Shown here: one piece after another, positions 8,255-15,708 of the stretch
Layout of the letters: every line of letters begins with the position of its first letter
Numbering within the stretch: the first letter of the stretch is position 1
Assembly: GCF_030157465.1 (NCBI RefSeq)
Contig: NZ_JAOAUU010000150.1
Location: 1 to 35,473, forward strand
Length of the DNA stretch: 35,473 bases
Source: Zoogloea sp.
GTDB lineage: Bacteria; Pseudomonadota; Gammaproteobacteria; Burkholderiales; Rhodocyclaceae
Direction of reading: 5' to 3'
Translations under genes and position numbers: made by a program
Notes under the pieces: generated by a model
Told to the model about the DNA's origin: nothing
The model's input: only the letters and a program-made list of their open reading frames with translations
The model's database searches: none

Positions 8255-10069
8255 TTATTTTTGCATCCGCTCCCGAGGCCGGCGCACCATCGCCGGGCTG
8301 CGCGGCAGCGTGAAGAATACCGTGGTGCCGGTTCCCGGCGCCGATTCCACCCACACCGATCCGCCGTGGCGTTCGATGATGCGGCGCACGCTGGCGAGGC
8401 CGATGCCGGCGCCCTCGAAGCCGTCGCGCTTGTGGAGTTGCTGGAAGGGCTGGAACAGCCGGGCGGCGTGCTCCATGTCGAATCCAATGCCGTTGTCGGT
8501 GACGTAGAACAGGTTTTCGTCGCCGTGGAGGCGTCCGCCCACCTGGATCAGCGTGGGATGGCTGTCCCGCGAGAACTTCCAGGCGTTTCCGATCAGATTT
8601 TCGAGGGCCTTGCGGATCAGCGCCGCGTCGGCGTCGGCGCCGAGGTCGGGATCCACATGGAAAAGCATGACGCGCTCGCGTGAGTGGCTTGCCAGGTCGC
8701 CGAGAATTTCCCGGGCGATGGCCGACACGTCGGTGTGCTCGATGTGCAGCGGGCGGTGGGAAACACTGGCCAGTTTGAGTAGTTCGTCGATCAGATCGCC
8801 CATTCGCAGGCTGGCCATTTTCAGGCGTGCCAGATAGTTGTGCCCGGTGTCGTCGAGGCGCTCGCCGTAGTCTTCTTCCAGGGCGTGGGCAAAGCCGTTG
8901 ATGGCGCGCAGCGGTGCCCGCAGGTCGTGGGAGACGGAATAGCTGAAGCTCAGCAGCTCGCGGTTGGTCTGTTCGAGCTCTTCGGTGCGGATGCGGACCC
9001 GGTCTTCGAGCGTGGCGTTGAGTTCAGCCAGGGCCTGGCGATCTTCGTCGCGGCGCAGGGTGTCCCGGTGGAGGAGCAGGGCGAGGGCGCCGAGCAGCAC
9101 CAGCATGAAGGTTGCAGCGGCGGCGATGCGGCTGCGGTGTTCTTCGAAATCTGCCAGGGCGTCGTCGAGCAGCCGGCTGGTGCCCACGACCAGCGGGCGA
9201 TCGGCGAGGCGCCTGTAGGCCGTGACGCGCTCCGCCGACTCGCCATTCAGCGTGCCGGTAACCACCAGACTGCGGGACTCCTGAGGGCCGATGGCGGGTG
9301 AGTCCATCACGCTCACGCCGATCAGGCTGTCGATCGGCGGATGGTGGATCAGGGTGATGGCGCGGGTGGCGTGGAGGATGAGGATCGTGTCGCGGTCGGA
9401 CAGCTGGAGTTCGCGGTACATGCCGTCGAAGTAGGCATGGCTGATGGCGGCGCCCACCGTGCCCAGGTATTTGCCGGAGGCATCGAAAACCTGCCGGGTG
9501 ACCGGGGTGACCCATTGCCCGCTGCCGGGGCTGCGTGTCGGGTTGCCGATCTCGAAGCCGTCGGCAAGGCGCTGGGGCAGGGCGGTGCGTGGTGCTGGCG
9601 CCACGGCGGCGTTATCCCGGGTTTGTGCATCGCGGGAGTGGGCGGCGAGGCTGCCGTCTTCGCGCTCGACATAAAGGTATTCGACTTCGGGCAGATGACC
9701 GGCCCGCTGGCGCAGCGTGGCCTGGAGCTCGCGTTCGCCGAAGGCGTCGGCGCCGTTGCGGGTGGCGAGCAGCCCGGCCAGGTCGGCCAGGGCGCTTTCG
9801 GTTTCGCCGAAGCTGCGGGCGACGTGTTCTTCGAGCAGGCGGGTGAGGCTCTGGAGTTCCGATTCGGCGCGTTTGAGCGCTTGCTCCCGGTCGTAGCGAA
9901 CCAGCGATGCGCCAACACCGATGACCAGCGCGGCCATGAGCGCGAAGGTCACCCACACGGCCAGCCGCAGGCGCCGGAGCGACTTGCCGGCGTTGCGGTC
10001 CGGTGCGGGCGCGTCGCCGGTCTGGGGCAGCGCGGGAAGGACGGAGGCGTGGCTTCGGGCTCGTTCCAT
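8255..10069 (-). CDS. Membrane sensor histidine kinase, phytochrome-type HisKA core
   Basis: A 604-residue inner-membrane kinase. TM1 is at about 35-57 and TM2 at 314-334; between them lie about 255 residues that look like a double-Cache (PDC) periplasmic sensor, including VEYLYVEREDGSLAAHSRD and ISHAYFDGMYRELQLSDRDT. After TM2 come a coiled coil (340-375), the H-box SVSHDLRAPLRAI with H381, the N-box NLIGNAWKFS (491-500), DNGIGF with D525 and the glycine box GAGIGL. The HDLRAPLRAINGFA form is typical of phytochrome-like and DUF-Cache kinases. No response regulator gene is adjacent, so it is an orphan kinase; the ligand is unknown, with small organic acids common for Cache domains. It is divergent from htpG. 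No good ribosome-binding site precedes ATG 10069. Confidence 0.93.
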   Translation of the reverse strand: MERARSHASVLPALPQTGDAPAPDRNAGKSLRRLRLAVWVTFALMAALVIGVGASLVRYDREQALKRAESELQSLTRLLEEHVARSFGETESALADLAGLLATRNGADAFGERELQATLRQRAGHLPEVEYLYVEREDGSLAAHSRDAQTRDNAAVAPAPRTALPQRLADGFEIGNPTRSPGSGQWVTPVTRQVFDASGKYLGTVGAAISHAYFDGMYRELQLSDRDTILILHATRAITLIHHPPIDSLIGVSVMDSPAIGPQESRSLVVTGTLNGESAERVTAYRRLADRPLVVGTSRLLDDALADFEEHRSRIAAAATFMLVLLGALALLLHRDTLRRDEDRQALAELNATLEDRVRIRTEELEQTNRELLSFSYSVSHDLRAPLRAINGFAHALEEDYGERLDDTGHNYLARLKMASLRMGDLIDELLKLASVSHRPLHIEHTDVSAIAREILGDLASHSRERVMLFHVDPDLGADADAALIRKALENLIGNAWKFSRDSHPTLIQVGGRLHGDENLFYVTDNGIGFDMEHAARLFQPFQQLHKRDGFEGAGIGLASVRRIIERHGGSVWVESAPGTGTTVFFTLPRSPAMVRRPRERMQK

Positions 10070-10102
10070 CGGGACAAAATGACGTGGGGAGCAGGATAGG
10101 GG

Positions 10103-10130
10103 CTTGAAAGTCGGATGACCGCACCCATAT
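10103..10130 (+). promoter_or_regulatory. Sigma-32 (RpoH) heat-shock promoter of htpG
   Basis: CTTGAAA (10103-10109) and CCCATAT (10124-10130) are separated by 14 bases and match the sigma-32 consensus CTTGAAA / CCCCATNT almost perfectly. Transcription would begin around 10136-10138, giving a leader of nearly 30 bases with GGAG (10153-10156) eight bases before the ATG. Its position in front of a classical heat-shock gene makes the call strong. Confidence 0.88.
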
Positions 10131-10154
10131 GGGGATCGTTAACGGTCCCTATGG
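10125..10154. repeat. Imperfect palindrome across the htpG -10 box and leader
   Basis: CCATA (10125-10129) mirrors TATGG (10150-10154), and GGGATCG (10132-10138) mirrors CGGTCCC (10143-10149), around a central TTAA. The left arm overlaps the -10 box and the right arm touches the ribosome-binding site. It could be an operator at the heat-shock promoter. As RNA only the right part would be transcribed. Confidence 0.5.
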
Positions 10155-10164
10155 AGCAAGCTTT

Positions 10165-12084
10165 ATGACTGTCGAGCAAATGTCCGCGCAAACCTTGAAC
10201 TTCCAGGCCGAGGTCAAGCAACTGCTGCACCTCATGATTCATTCGCTGTATTCGAACCGGGAAATCTTCCTGCGGGAACTGGTTTCGAATGCCTCTGACG
10301 CCTGTGACAAGCTGCGTTTCGAAGCGCTCGAGAACGGCGGGCTGTTCGAGAACGACGCCGAGTTGAAGATCCGCGTGGCTTACGACAAGACCGCCCGGAC
10401 GCTGACCATTGCCGACAACGGCATCGGCATGAGCCGTGACGAGGTGGTGACCAACCTGGGCACCATCGCCAAGTCCGGCACCAAGGAATTCTTCGGCAAG
10501 CTCACCGGCGACCAGAAGAAGGATGCCCACCTGATCGGCCAGTTCGGCGTGGGCTTCTACTCGGCCTTCATCGTGGCCGACAAGGTCACGGTGCGTACCC
10601 GGCGTGCCGGCGCAGCCAGCGCCGACGGCGTGAAGTGGGAGTGCTCGATGACCGGCGACAGCGCCGGCGAGTACACCGTCGAGCCGATCGACAAGGCCGA
10701 CCGTGGCACCGAGATCACGCTGCACCTGCGCGAAGACCAGGACGATTTGCTGTCCAGCCGCAAGCTGCGTTCCATCGTCCAGAAGTACTCCGACCACATC
10801 CTTCAGCCCATCGTGATGAAGAAGGAAGAGTGGAACGACGAAAAGAAGGAGCAGGTCGTCACCGACGAGGACGAAACCGTCAACAAGGCCAACGCCCTGT
10901 GGGCGCGGAGCAAGTCGGACATCACCGACGAGGAATACACCGAGTTCTATAAGCACGTCGGCCACGATTACGAAGATCCGCTGGCCTGGACGCACTCGAA
11001 GGTGGAAGGTCGCCACGAGTACACCCAGCTGCTCTACGTGCCCGGCCACGCGCCCTTTGACATGTGGGATCGCCAGGCCCGCCATGGCGTCAAGCTCTAT
11101 GTGCGTCGCGTCTTCATCATGGATGACGCCGAGAAACTGATGCCGACCTACCTGCGCTTCGTGCGCGGGGTGGTGGATTCCAACGACCTGCCGCTCAACG
11201 TGTCTCGCGAGATTCTCCAGGAATCCAAGGACATCGACACACTGCGCGCCGGCTGCACGAAGAAGGTGCTGGGCCTGCTCGAAGACCTCGCCGAGAACCA
11301 GAAAGAGAAGTACGCAAGCTTCTGGAAGGAATTCGGCCAGGTGCTGAAGGAAGGCGTCGGCGAGGATCAGTCCAACAAGGACAAGATCGCCGGCCTGCTG
11401 CGCTTTGCCTCCACGGTTGCCGATACCGCCGACGAAACCGTGTCGCTGGCCGACTACATCGGCCGCATGAAGGAAGGCCAGGACAAGATCTACTACGTCA
11501 CCGCCGACACCTTCAACGCCGCACGGAACAGCCCGCACCTGGAAATCTTCCGCAAGAAGGGCATCGAGGTGCTGCTGCTGTCCAACCGCGTCGACGAGTG
11601 GGTGGTGGGCAACCTGACAGAGTTCGACGGCAAGCAACTGGCTTCTGTTGCCCGGGGTGGCCTTGATCTGGGCGCGCTGGAAGACGAGGCCGAAAAGGCT
11701 GCCGTCGAGAAGGAAACCGGCGACCTGAAGGATCTGCTCGACAAGATGAAGGCAAGCCTCGAAGGCAAGGTCAAGGAAGTGCGCGTGACCCACCGCCTGA
11801 CCGACTCGCCCGCCTGCCTGGTGGCCGACGAGCACGACATGGGGATGAACCTGGCCCGCCTGATGAAGGCCGCTGGCCAGAACATGCCGCTGTCGAAGCC
11901 GATCCTCGAGATCAACCCGACCCATCCGGTGGTGCTGCGCCTCAAGTACGAGGACAAGCAGTTTGCCGACTGGGCCGCGGTGCTCTTCGATCAGGCCCTG
12001 CTGGCCGAAGGCGGCACGCTGGACGATCCGGCAAGCTTCGTGAAGCGCATCAACCAGTTGATGCTGGTCATGAACGCGAACTGA
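10165..12084 (+). CDS. htpG: Molecular chaperone HtpG (Hsp90)
   Basis: Cytosolic ATP-dependent Hsp90 chaperone acting on partly folded clients with DnaK. The 639-residue protein has the full N-terminal GHKL ATPase domain with E38 and N42 in [20 protein letters not shown] (D84, G86, G88), [11 protein letters not shown] and the lid-proximal [11 protein letters not shown]. The middle domain contains [11 protein letters not shown] with the catalytic-loop arginine, and the C-terminal dimerisation domain ends in LMLVMNAN. The ATG at 10165 is preceded by GGAG at eight bases; the open frame reaches 10129, but that part lies in the promoter. Expression is expected from the sigma-32 promoter at 10103-10130, and transcription ends at the strong terminator after the gene. 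An internal ATG five codons later (MSAQTLNFQ) is an alternative start. Confidence 0.97.
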   Translation: MTVEQMSAQTLNFQAEVKQLLHLMIHSLYSNREIFLRELVSNASDACDKLRFEALENGGLFENDAELKIRVAYDKTARTLTIADNGIGMSRDEVVTNLGTIAKSGTKEFFGKLTGDQKKDAHLIGQFGVGFYSAFIVADKVTVRTRRAGAASADGVKWECSMTGDSAGEYTVEPIDKADRGTEITLHLREDQDDLLSSRKLRSIVQKYSDHILQPIVMKKEEWNDEKKEQVVTDEDETVNKANALWARSKSDITDEEYTEFYKHVGHDYEDPLAWTHSKVEGRHEYTQLLYVPGHAPFDMWDRQARHGVKLYVRRVFIMDDAEKLMPTYLRFVRGVVDSNDLPLNVSREILQESKDIDTLRAGCTKKVLGLLEDLAENQKEKYASFWKEFGQVLKEGVGEDQSNKDKIAGLLRFASTVADTADETVSLADYIGRMKEGQDKIYYVTADTFNAARNSPHLEIFRKKGIEVLLLSNRVDEWVVGNLTEFDGKQLASVARGGLDLGALEDEAEKAAVEKETGDLKDLLDKMKASLEGKVKEVRVTHRLTDSPACLVADEHDMGMNLARLMKAAGQNMPLSKPILEINPTHPVVLRLKYEDKQFADWAAVLFDQALLAEGGTLDDPASFVKRINQLMLVMNAN

Positions 12085-12138
12085 TCGCGTCTTGGCGCAG
12101 GGGCCGCGCGGCCCTTGCCGCAGCGATGCCAGAAGAAG

Positions 12139-12172
12139 AAAAGGGGGCGAACTTTCGGGTTCGCCCCCTTTT
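12139..12172. terminator. Bidirectional intrinsic terminator of htpG and the convergent gene
   Basis: A 14-bp perfect stem (AAAAGGGGGCGAAC at 12139-12152 with its complement at 12159-12172) closes a 6-base loop. On the plus strand it runs into TTTATTTACT. On the minus strand it is followed by TTTTCTTCTTCT. It therefore serves htpG and the minus-strand gene whose stop is at 12176. Confidence 0.93.
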
Positions 12173-12175
12173 TAT

Positions 12176-12673
12176 TTACTGCTGGTAGATCTGGTAGACG
12201 TTCTGTTTTTTCGACGGCTTGAGCACACCCGTGGCCGGGTCGTACATTGAGGGGGCCTTCCTGGGCATCATGGCGCTGCTTGCCGAGCGGTTCACGTAGC
12301 CGTCGCTGGCCGCCTTGAGGGTGTTGGTGCGCGCGTTGTAGGCCGAGGCGGGCTTGTTGCCGCCGCGTGGGCGGATGCTGCCTTTCCTGCTGCCCGAGCA
12401 ATCGGCGTAGATATCGCCGCTGCGGTTCATGGGCGCGGTGATGCCACGGGTCTGTTCGTGGAGGGCGCAACTCGTTGCGCTGGGGCGCTTAAGATCCTGC
12501 GGGCGCTTGCCGTTTTGTGACGCGGAATAGGCGCCGCCATAAGGCACCGCCGTCACCGCCTTGCCCGGCAGCCCGGCTCCGCCCGTGAGGCCGCTGCCGA
12601 GGGCGAATGCAGTCGGCGACTGGAGCAGCGCAAAGGCGATCAGTGAAGACAGGAGCAGGGGTACTTTATTCAC
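12176..12673 (-). CDS. Unrecognised secreted protein
   Basis: I do not recognise this family. The 165-residue product has a clear Sec signal peptide (residues 1-25, NKVPLLLSSLIAFALL then TAFALGS) and a mature part rich in Ser, Ala, Gly, Lys and Arg with little hydrophobic core. Only two cysteines remain, in TSCALHE and YADCSGS, which could form one disulfide. The tail KNARTNTLK-like and YDPATGVLKPSKKQ segments look like two copies of a short Y-(N/D)-(A/P)-x-T-x-x-L-K motif (SAYNARTNTLK and SMYDPATGVLK). Start GTG 12673 is chosen because AAAAGG lies seven bases before it; a GTG seven codons upstream lacks one. It ends in the strong terminator shared with htpG and is divergent from the ODP-like gene around the FNR-type palindrome. 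The mature protein is basic, so an envelope role is likely. Confidence 0.72.
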   Translation of the reverse strand: MNKVPLLLSSLIAFALLQSPTAFALGSGLTGGAGLPGKAVTAVPYGGAYSASQNGKRPQDLKRPSATSCALHEQTRGITAPMNRSGDIYADCSGSRKGSIRPRGGNKPASAYNARTNTLKAASDGYVNRSASSAMMPRKAPSMYDPATGVLKPSKKQNVYQIYQQ

Positions 12674-12720
12674 GGCATAACCTTTTTGGTGCACAGCAAA
12701 ACGAGGAACATACCTTAAAA

Positions 12721-12739
12721 GCCTCGCAGCTTACGAGGC
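12721..12739. repeat. Inverted repeat in the divergent intergenic region
   Basis: GCCTCG (12721-12726) and CGAGGC (12734-12739) flank a 7-base loop, embedded in TTAA-rich flanks. It lies in the upstream region of the minus-strand secreted-protein gene and could be an operator or leader hairpin. No T-run that would suit a terminator for a known gene. Confidence 0.4.
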
Positions 12740-12745
12740 ATTAAT

Positions 12746-12759
12746 TTGACAATCGTCAA
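12746..12759. promoter_or_regulatory. FNR/FixK-type binding site
   Basis: TTGAC-AATC-GTCAA is a perfect 5-4-5 palindrome that satisfies the CRP/FNR-family consensus TTGA-N6-TCAA. Its centre is 87 bases before the ODP-like start and 80 bases before the divergent secreted-protein start. A TACAGT at 12801-12806 would put the centre near -61, and TCGAAT at 12780-12785 near -40, both usual activator positions. TTGACA could instead be a sigma-70 -35 box, but no fitting -10 follows at 16-18 bases. Confidence 0.55.
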
Positions 12760-12839
12760 TGCCAATAGTTGTTGGGTGTTCGAATTTTGACGATGTCGGC
12801 TACAGTTGCGGTCCTTCCGATTCCCGGTATCCGAACACC

Positions 12840-13610
12840 ATGGCCGTCGAACTCTTCAACAATGGAAAGCATGCCTGTCTGGCCTTTTACGACCTTGTAG
12901 ACGAAGAGGCCGACCACGCTGTCCAGTGCAATCAGTTTCTGATCGTCGACGGCGATCACGGCGCCCTGATCGATCCGGGTGGCAACATGACCTACACCGG
13001 CTTGCTGATGGCGATGCAGCGCTTTTTCCCGTCCCGCGGGCTCGATTACATTTTTGCCACCCATGCCGACCCCGACATCATCGCGTCGATGAACAAGTGG
13101 ATGGTGGCCACCCACTGCAAGGTGATGATTTCAAGGCTGTGGACCCGTTTCATTCCGCACTTCACCACGGGCAAGGACTACACCGCACGGATCATCGGCA
13201 TCCCCGACGAGGGCATGAACATTCTTCTTGGCGAGAACAAGATCAAGGCCGTGCCGGCCCACTTCATGCATTCGGAAGGCAACTTCCAGTTCTACGACCC
13301 GGTTTCAAAAATCCTGTTTTCCGGTGACATGGGCGCCTCGCTGGTCGATCACGTCCAGGCGGCCGAGCCGGTGCGCAACTTCGACGACCACGTGGTGACC
13401 ATGCTCGGCTTTCATCGTCGCTACATGATCTCCAACAAGATCTGCCGCTTCTGGGTGAACATGGTCCGGCAGATGGACGTGGAGATGATCGTGCCCCAGC
13501 ACGGCTGCCGCTTCGAGGGCAAGGTGATGGTCAATCGCTTCCTCGACTGGATCGAGCAGCTGCCCTGCGGCGTCGATGTGATGACCCAGGACAGCTACCG
13601 GGTTCCGTGA
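12840..13610 (+). CDS. Oxygen-binding di-iron protein (ODP-like), MBL fold
   Basis: A 256-residue stand-alone metallo-beta-lactamase domain of the flavodiiron-protein lineage, without the flavodoxin module. Ligands for two irons are visible: H75, D77 and D79 in THADPDI, H144 (or H141) in HFMHSEGNF, D163 in SGDMGAS and H221 in PQHGC. The HxDxD pattern, instead of the HxHxDH of hydrolytic enzymes, marks the oxygen-reducing or oxygen-sensing diiron class; characterised ODP proteins act as oxygen sensors coupled to chemotaxis or signalling. The frame is open to 12759, but the first 27 codons cover the promoter region; ATG 12840 starts AVELFNNGKHACLAF, matching the fold's first strand. No ribosome-binding site is evident. 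An FNR-type palindrome lies upstream. Confidence 0.85.
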   Translation: MAVELFNNGKHACLAFYDLVDEEADHAVQCNQFLIVDGDHGALIDPGGNMTYTGLLMAMQRFFPSRGLDYIFATHADPDIIASMNKWMVATHCKVMISRLWTRFIPHFTTGKDYTARIIGIPDEGMNILLGENKIKAVPAHFMHSEGNFQFYDPVSKILFSGDMGASLVDHVQAAEPVRNFDDHVVTMLGFHRRYMISNKICRFWVNMVRQMDVEMIVPQHGCRFEGKVMVNRFLDWIEQLPCGVDVMTQDSYRVP

Positions 13611-13620
13611 TTTTCCGGCG

Positions 13621-14799
13621 CTAGTTCTTGCGCGACAAATGCGTGATGGCCCTGGTCATGCCGTCCAGGGTGAGCGGAAACATTCTTTCCCCGATCAGCT
13701 GGCGGACGATGCCGATGGTCTGGCGGTAGTCCCAGCTGCGCTCCGGCTCCGGGTTGAGCCAGGCCAGCGACGGGTAGGCGTCGGCGAGGCGGCGCAGCCA
13801 GGTGGCGCCGGGCTCGGGGTTGCTGTATTCGATGGAGCCACCGGGCTGGAGGATTTCGTAGGGGCTCATGGTCGCGTCGCCGACAAAAATCAGCTTGTAG
13901 TCGGGCCCGTATTTGTGGAGCACGTCCAGCGTGGGGGTGCGCTCGGAGTGACGGCGGATGCTGTCGCGCCACACGTGGTCATACACGCAGTTGTGAAAGT
14001 AAAAATATTCCAGGTGTTTGAACTCTGCGCGGCAGGCGGAGAACAGCTCCTCGCACACCTTGACGTGCTCGTCCATCGAGCCGCCCACGTCGAAAAAGAT
14101 CAGTACCTTCACGGCGTTGTGGCGCTCGGGGCGCATCATCAGGTCGAGGTAGCCGGCGTTACGGGCGGTGGCCGCGATGGTGCCGTCCAGGTCGAGTTCG
14201 TCCGGTGCGCCGAGGCGGGCAAAGCGGCGCAGGCGGCGCAGCGCCACCTTGATGTTGCGGGTACCGAGCTCGATGGTGTCGTCGAGGTTTCGGTATTCGC
14301 GCTGGTCCCACACCTTTACCGCCGTGCGGTTGCCGCCTGATTCTCCGCCTACCCGGATGCCTTCCGGGTTGTAGCCGCTGTTGCCGAAGGGCGAGGTTCC
14401 GCCGGTGCCCACCCATTTCGAGCCGCCCTGGTGGCGGCCTTTCTGTTCCTGGAGGCGCTTCTTGAATTCCTCCATGAGCGTCTCCCAGCCCAGTTTTTCG
14501 AGTTTGGCCTTTTCTTCGGGGCTGAGGTGCTTGTGCATCATCGCCTTCAGCCATTCTTCGGGCAGATCGACCTCCAGCCCGGGAATCGCCTCGATGCCCT
14601 TGAAGTATTCACCGAAGGCCTGATCGAAACGGTCGAAATGGCTTTCGTCCTTGACGAGGCTGGCGCGGGCAAGGAAGTAGAAGTCTTCCATGCTGTGCCC
14701 TGCCAGGCCGGCCTGGACGGCTTCGAGCAGGGTCAGGAATTCCTTCGTCGAGACCGGCAGCTTGCGCGCCTTGAGGTGGAGGAAGAAGTCGATGAGCAT
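13621..14799 (-). CDS. VWA domain protein, CoxE-like, partner of MoxR ATPase
   Basis: A 392-residue cytosolic protein with an N-terminal helical domain (about 1-125), a Gly-rich linker (125-160) and a C-terminal von Willebrand A domain (about 228-390). The MIDAS motif reads FFDVGGSMDE with D237 and S241, a D-x-G-x-S version of the usual D-x-S-x-S; a later GDATMSP supplies a further metal-site aspartate. Such proteins work with MoxR-type AAA+ ATPases, here encoded 12 bases upstream, to insert cofactors or remodel protein complexes. The target is not identified by the neighbourhood. It is the last gene of the HDAC-NYN-MoxR-VWA run and converges on the ODP-like gene with a 10-base gap. Confidence 0.88.
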   Translation of the reverse strand: MLIDFFLHLKARKLPVSTKEFLTLLEAVQAGLAGHSMEDFYFLARASLVKDESHFDRFDQAFGEYFKGIEAIPGLEVDLPEEWLKAMMHKHLSPEEKAKLEKLGWETLMEEFKKRLQEQKGRHQGGSKWVGTGGTSPFGNSGYNPEGIRVGGESGGNRTAVKVWDQREYRNLDDTIELGTRNIKVALRRLRRFARLGAPDELDLDGTIAATARNAGYLDLMMRPERHNAVKVLIFFDVGGSMDEHVKVCEELFSACRAEFKHLEYFYFHNCVYDHVWRDSIRRHSERTPTLDVLHKYGPDYKLIFVGDATMSPYEILQPGGSIEYSNPEPGATWLRRLADAYPSLAWLNPEPERSWDYRQTIGIVRQLIGERMFPLTLDGMTRAITHLSRKN

Positions 14800-14811
14800 G
14801 GGTTTGCCTGC

Positions 14812-15654
14812 CTAGCGGTTGCGCTGGGCCATGAAGACAAGCCGCTCGAAGAGGTGCATGTCCTGCTCGTTTTTCAGCAGCGCGCCATGCAGCGGCGGAA
14901 TGATCGCCTTCTGGTCGGGCGAGCGGAGCGCTTCAACCGGAATCTCTTCGGCCACCAGCAGCTTGAGCCAGTCGATCAGTTCGGATGTGGACGGCTTTTT
15001 CTTCAGGCCGGGCACTTCGCGCAGGCCGAAGAAAACTTCCAGTGCTTCCTTCAGCAGCGTCCGCTTGATGTCGGGGAAGTGCACATCGACGATCTTCTGC
15101 ATCGTGTCCCGGTCGGGAAACTTGATGTAGTGAAAGAAGCAGCGGCGCAGGAAGGCGTCGGGCAGCTCTTTTTCGTTGTTGGAGGTGATGATGACGATGG
15201 GGCGCTGGCGGGCTTTAACCAGCTCGCGCGTCTCGTAAACGTAGAACTCCATGCGGTCGAGTTCGCGCAGCAGATCGTTGGGGAACTCGATGTCGGCCTT
15301 GTCGATTTCGTCGATCAGCACCACCGTTTGCTCGCCGGCCTCGAAGGCCTGCCACAGGGTGCCCTTGACGATGTAGTTGCCGATGTCCTTCACCTTGTCG
15401 TCGCCGAGCTGGGAATCCCGCAGGCGCGATACCGCGTCGTATTCATACAGGCCCTGCTGGGCCTTGGTCGTGGACTTGATGTGCCATTGCATCAGCGGCA
15501 TGCCGAGCGCCGCGGCGACTTCCTCGGCGAGCATGGTCTTGCCGGTGCCCGGTTCGCCCTTGATCAGCAGCGGGCGTTGCAGGCGGATGGCGGCGTTGAC
15601 CGCCAGCATCAGGTCGGGGGTGGCAACGTAGTTGTCTGAACCTTCGAAACGCAT
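14812..15654 (-). CDS. MoxR-family AAA+ ATPase
   Basis: A 280-residue AAA+ ATPase of the MoxR group. Walker A is GEPGTGKT (33-40, K39), Walker B VVLIDEID (D115, E116), sensor 1 is in ITSNNEKELP (N159-N160) and the arginine finger in FLRRCFFHY (R170-R171). The C-terminal lid helices follow to residue 280. Together with the VWA protein downstream it should form a chaperone-like remodelling system. Start ATG 15654 is chosen because GAGGA sits about eight bases before it; the frame continues to a GTG at 15681 with no ribosome-binding site. A 54-base gap separates it from the NYN gene upstream on the same strand. Confidence 0.93.
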   Translation of the reverse strand: MRFEGSDNYVATPDLMLAVNAAIRLQRPLLIKGEPGTGKTMLAEEVAAALGMPLMQWHIKSTTKAQQGLYEYDAVSRLRDSQLGDDKVKDIGNYIVKGTLWQAFEAGEQTVVLIDEIDKADIEFPNDLLRELDRMEFYVYETRELVKARQRPIVIITSNNEKELPDAFLRRCFFHYIKFPDRDTMQKIVDVHFPDIKRTLLKEALEVFFGLREVPGLKKKPSTSELIDWLKLLVAEEIPVEALRSPDQKAIIPPLHGALLKNEQDMHLFERLVFMAQRNR

Positions 15655-15708
15655 GGGGGCTGTCCTCTGGCGTGCGATCACGGAAAGAAAAAGATTATAG
15701 CCGTCGGC

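Noticed and set aside
10125-10164. RNA thermometer sequestering the htpG ribosome-binding site
   Set aside because: The pairing arm CCATA lies inside the sigma-32 -10 box, so it should not be transcribed; the hairpin would be incomplete in the message.
9949-11925. 658-residue minus-strand open frame antisense to htpG
   Set aside because: HtpG motifs are complete on the plus strand, and the antisense product is a Val/His/Leu-rich shadow without recognisable domains.
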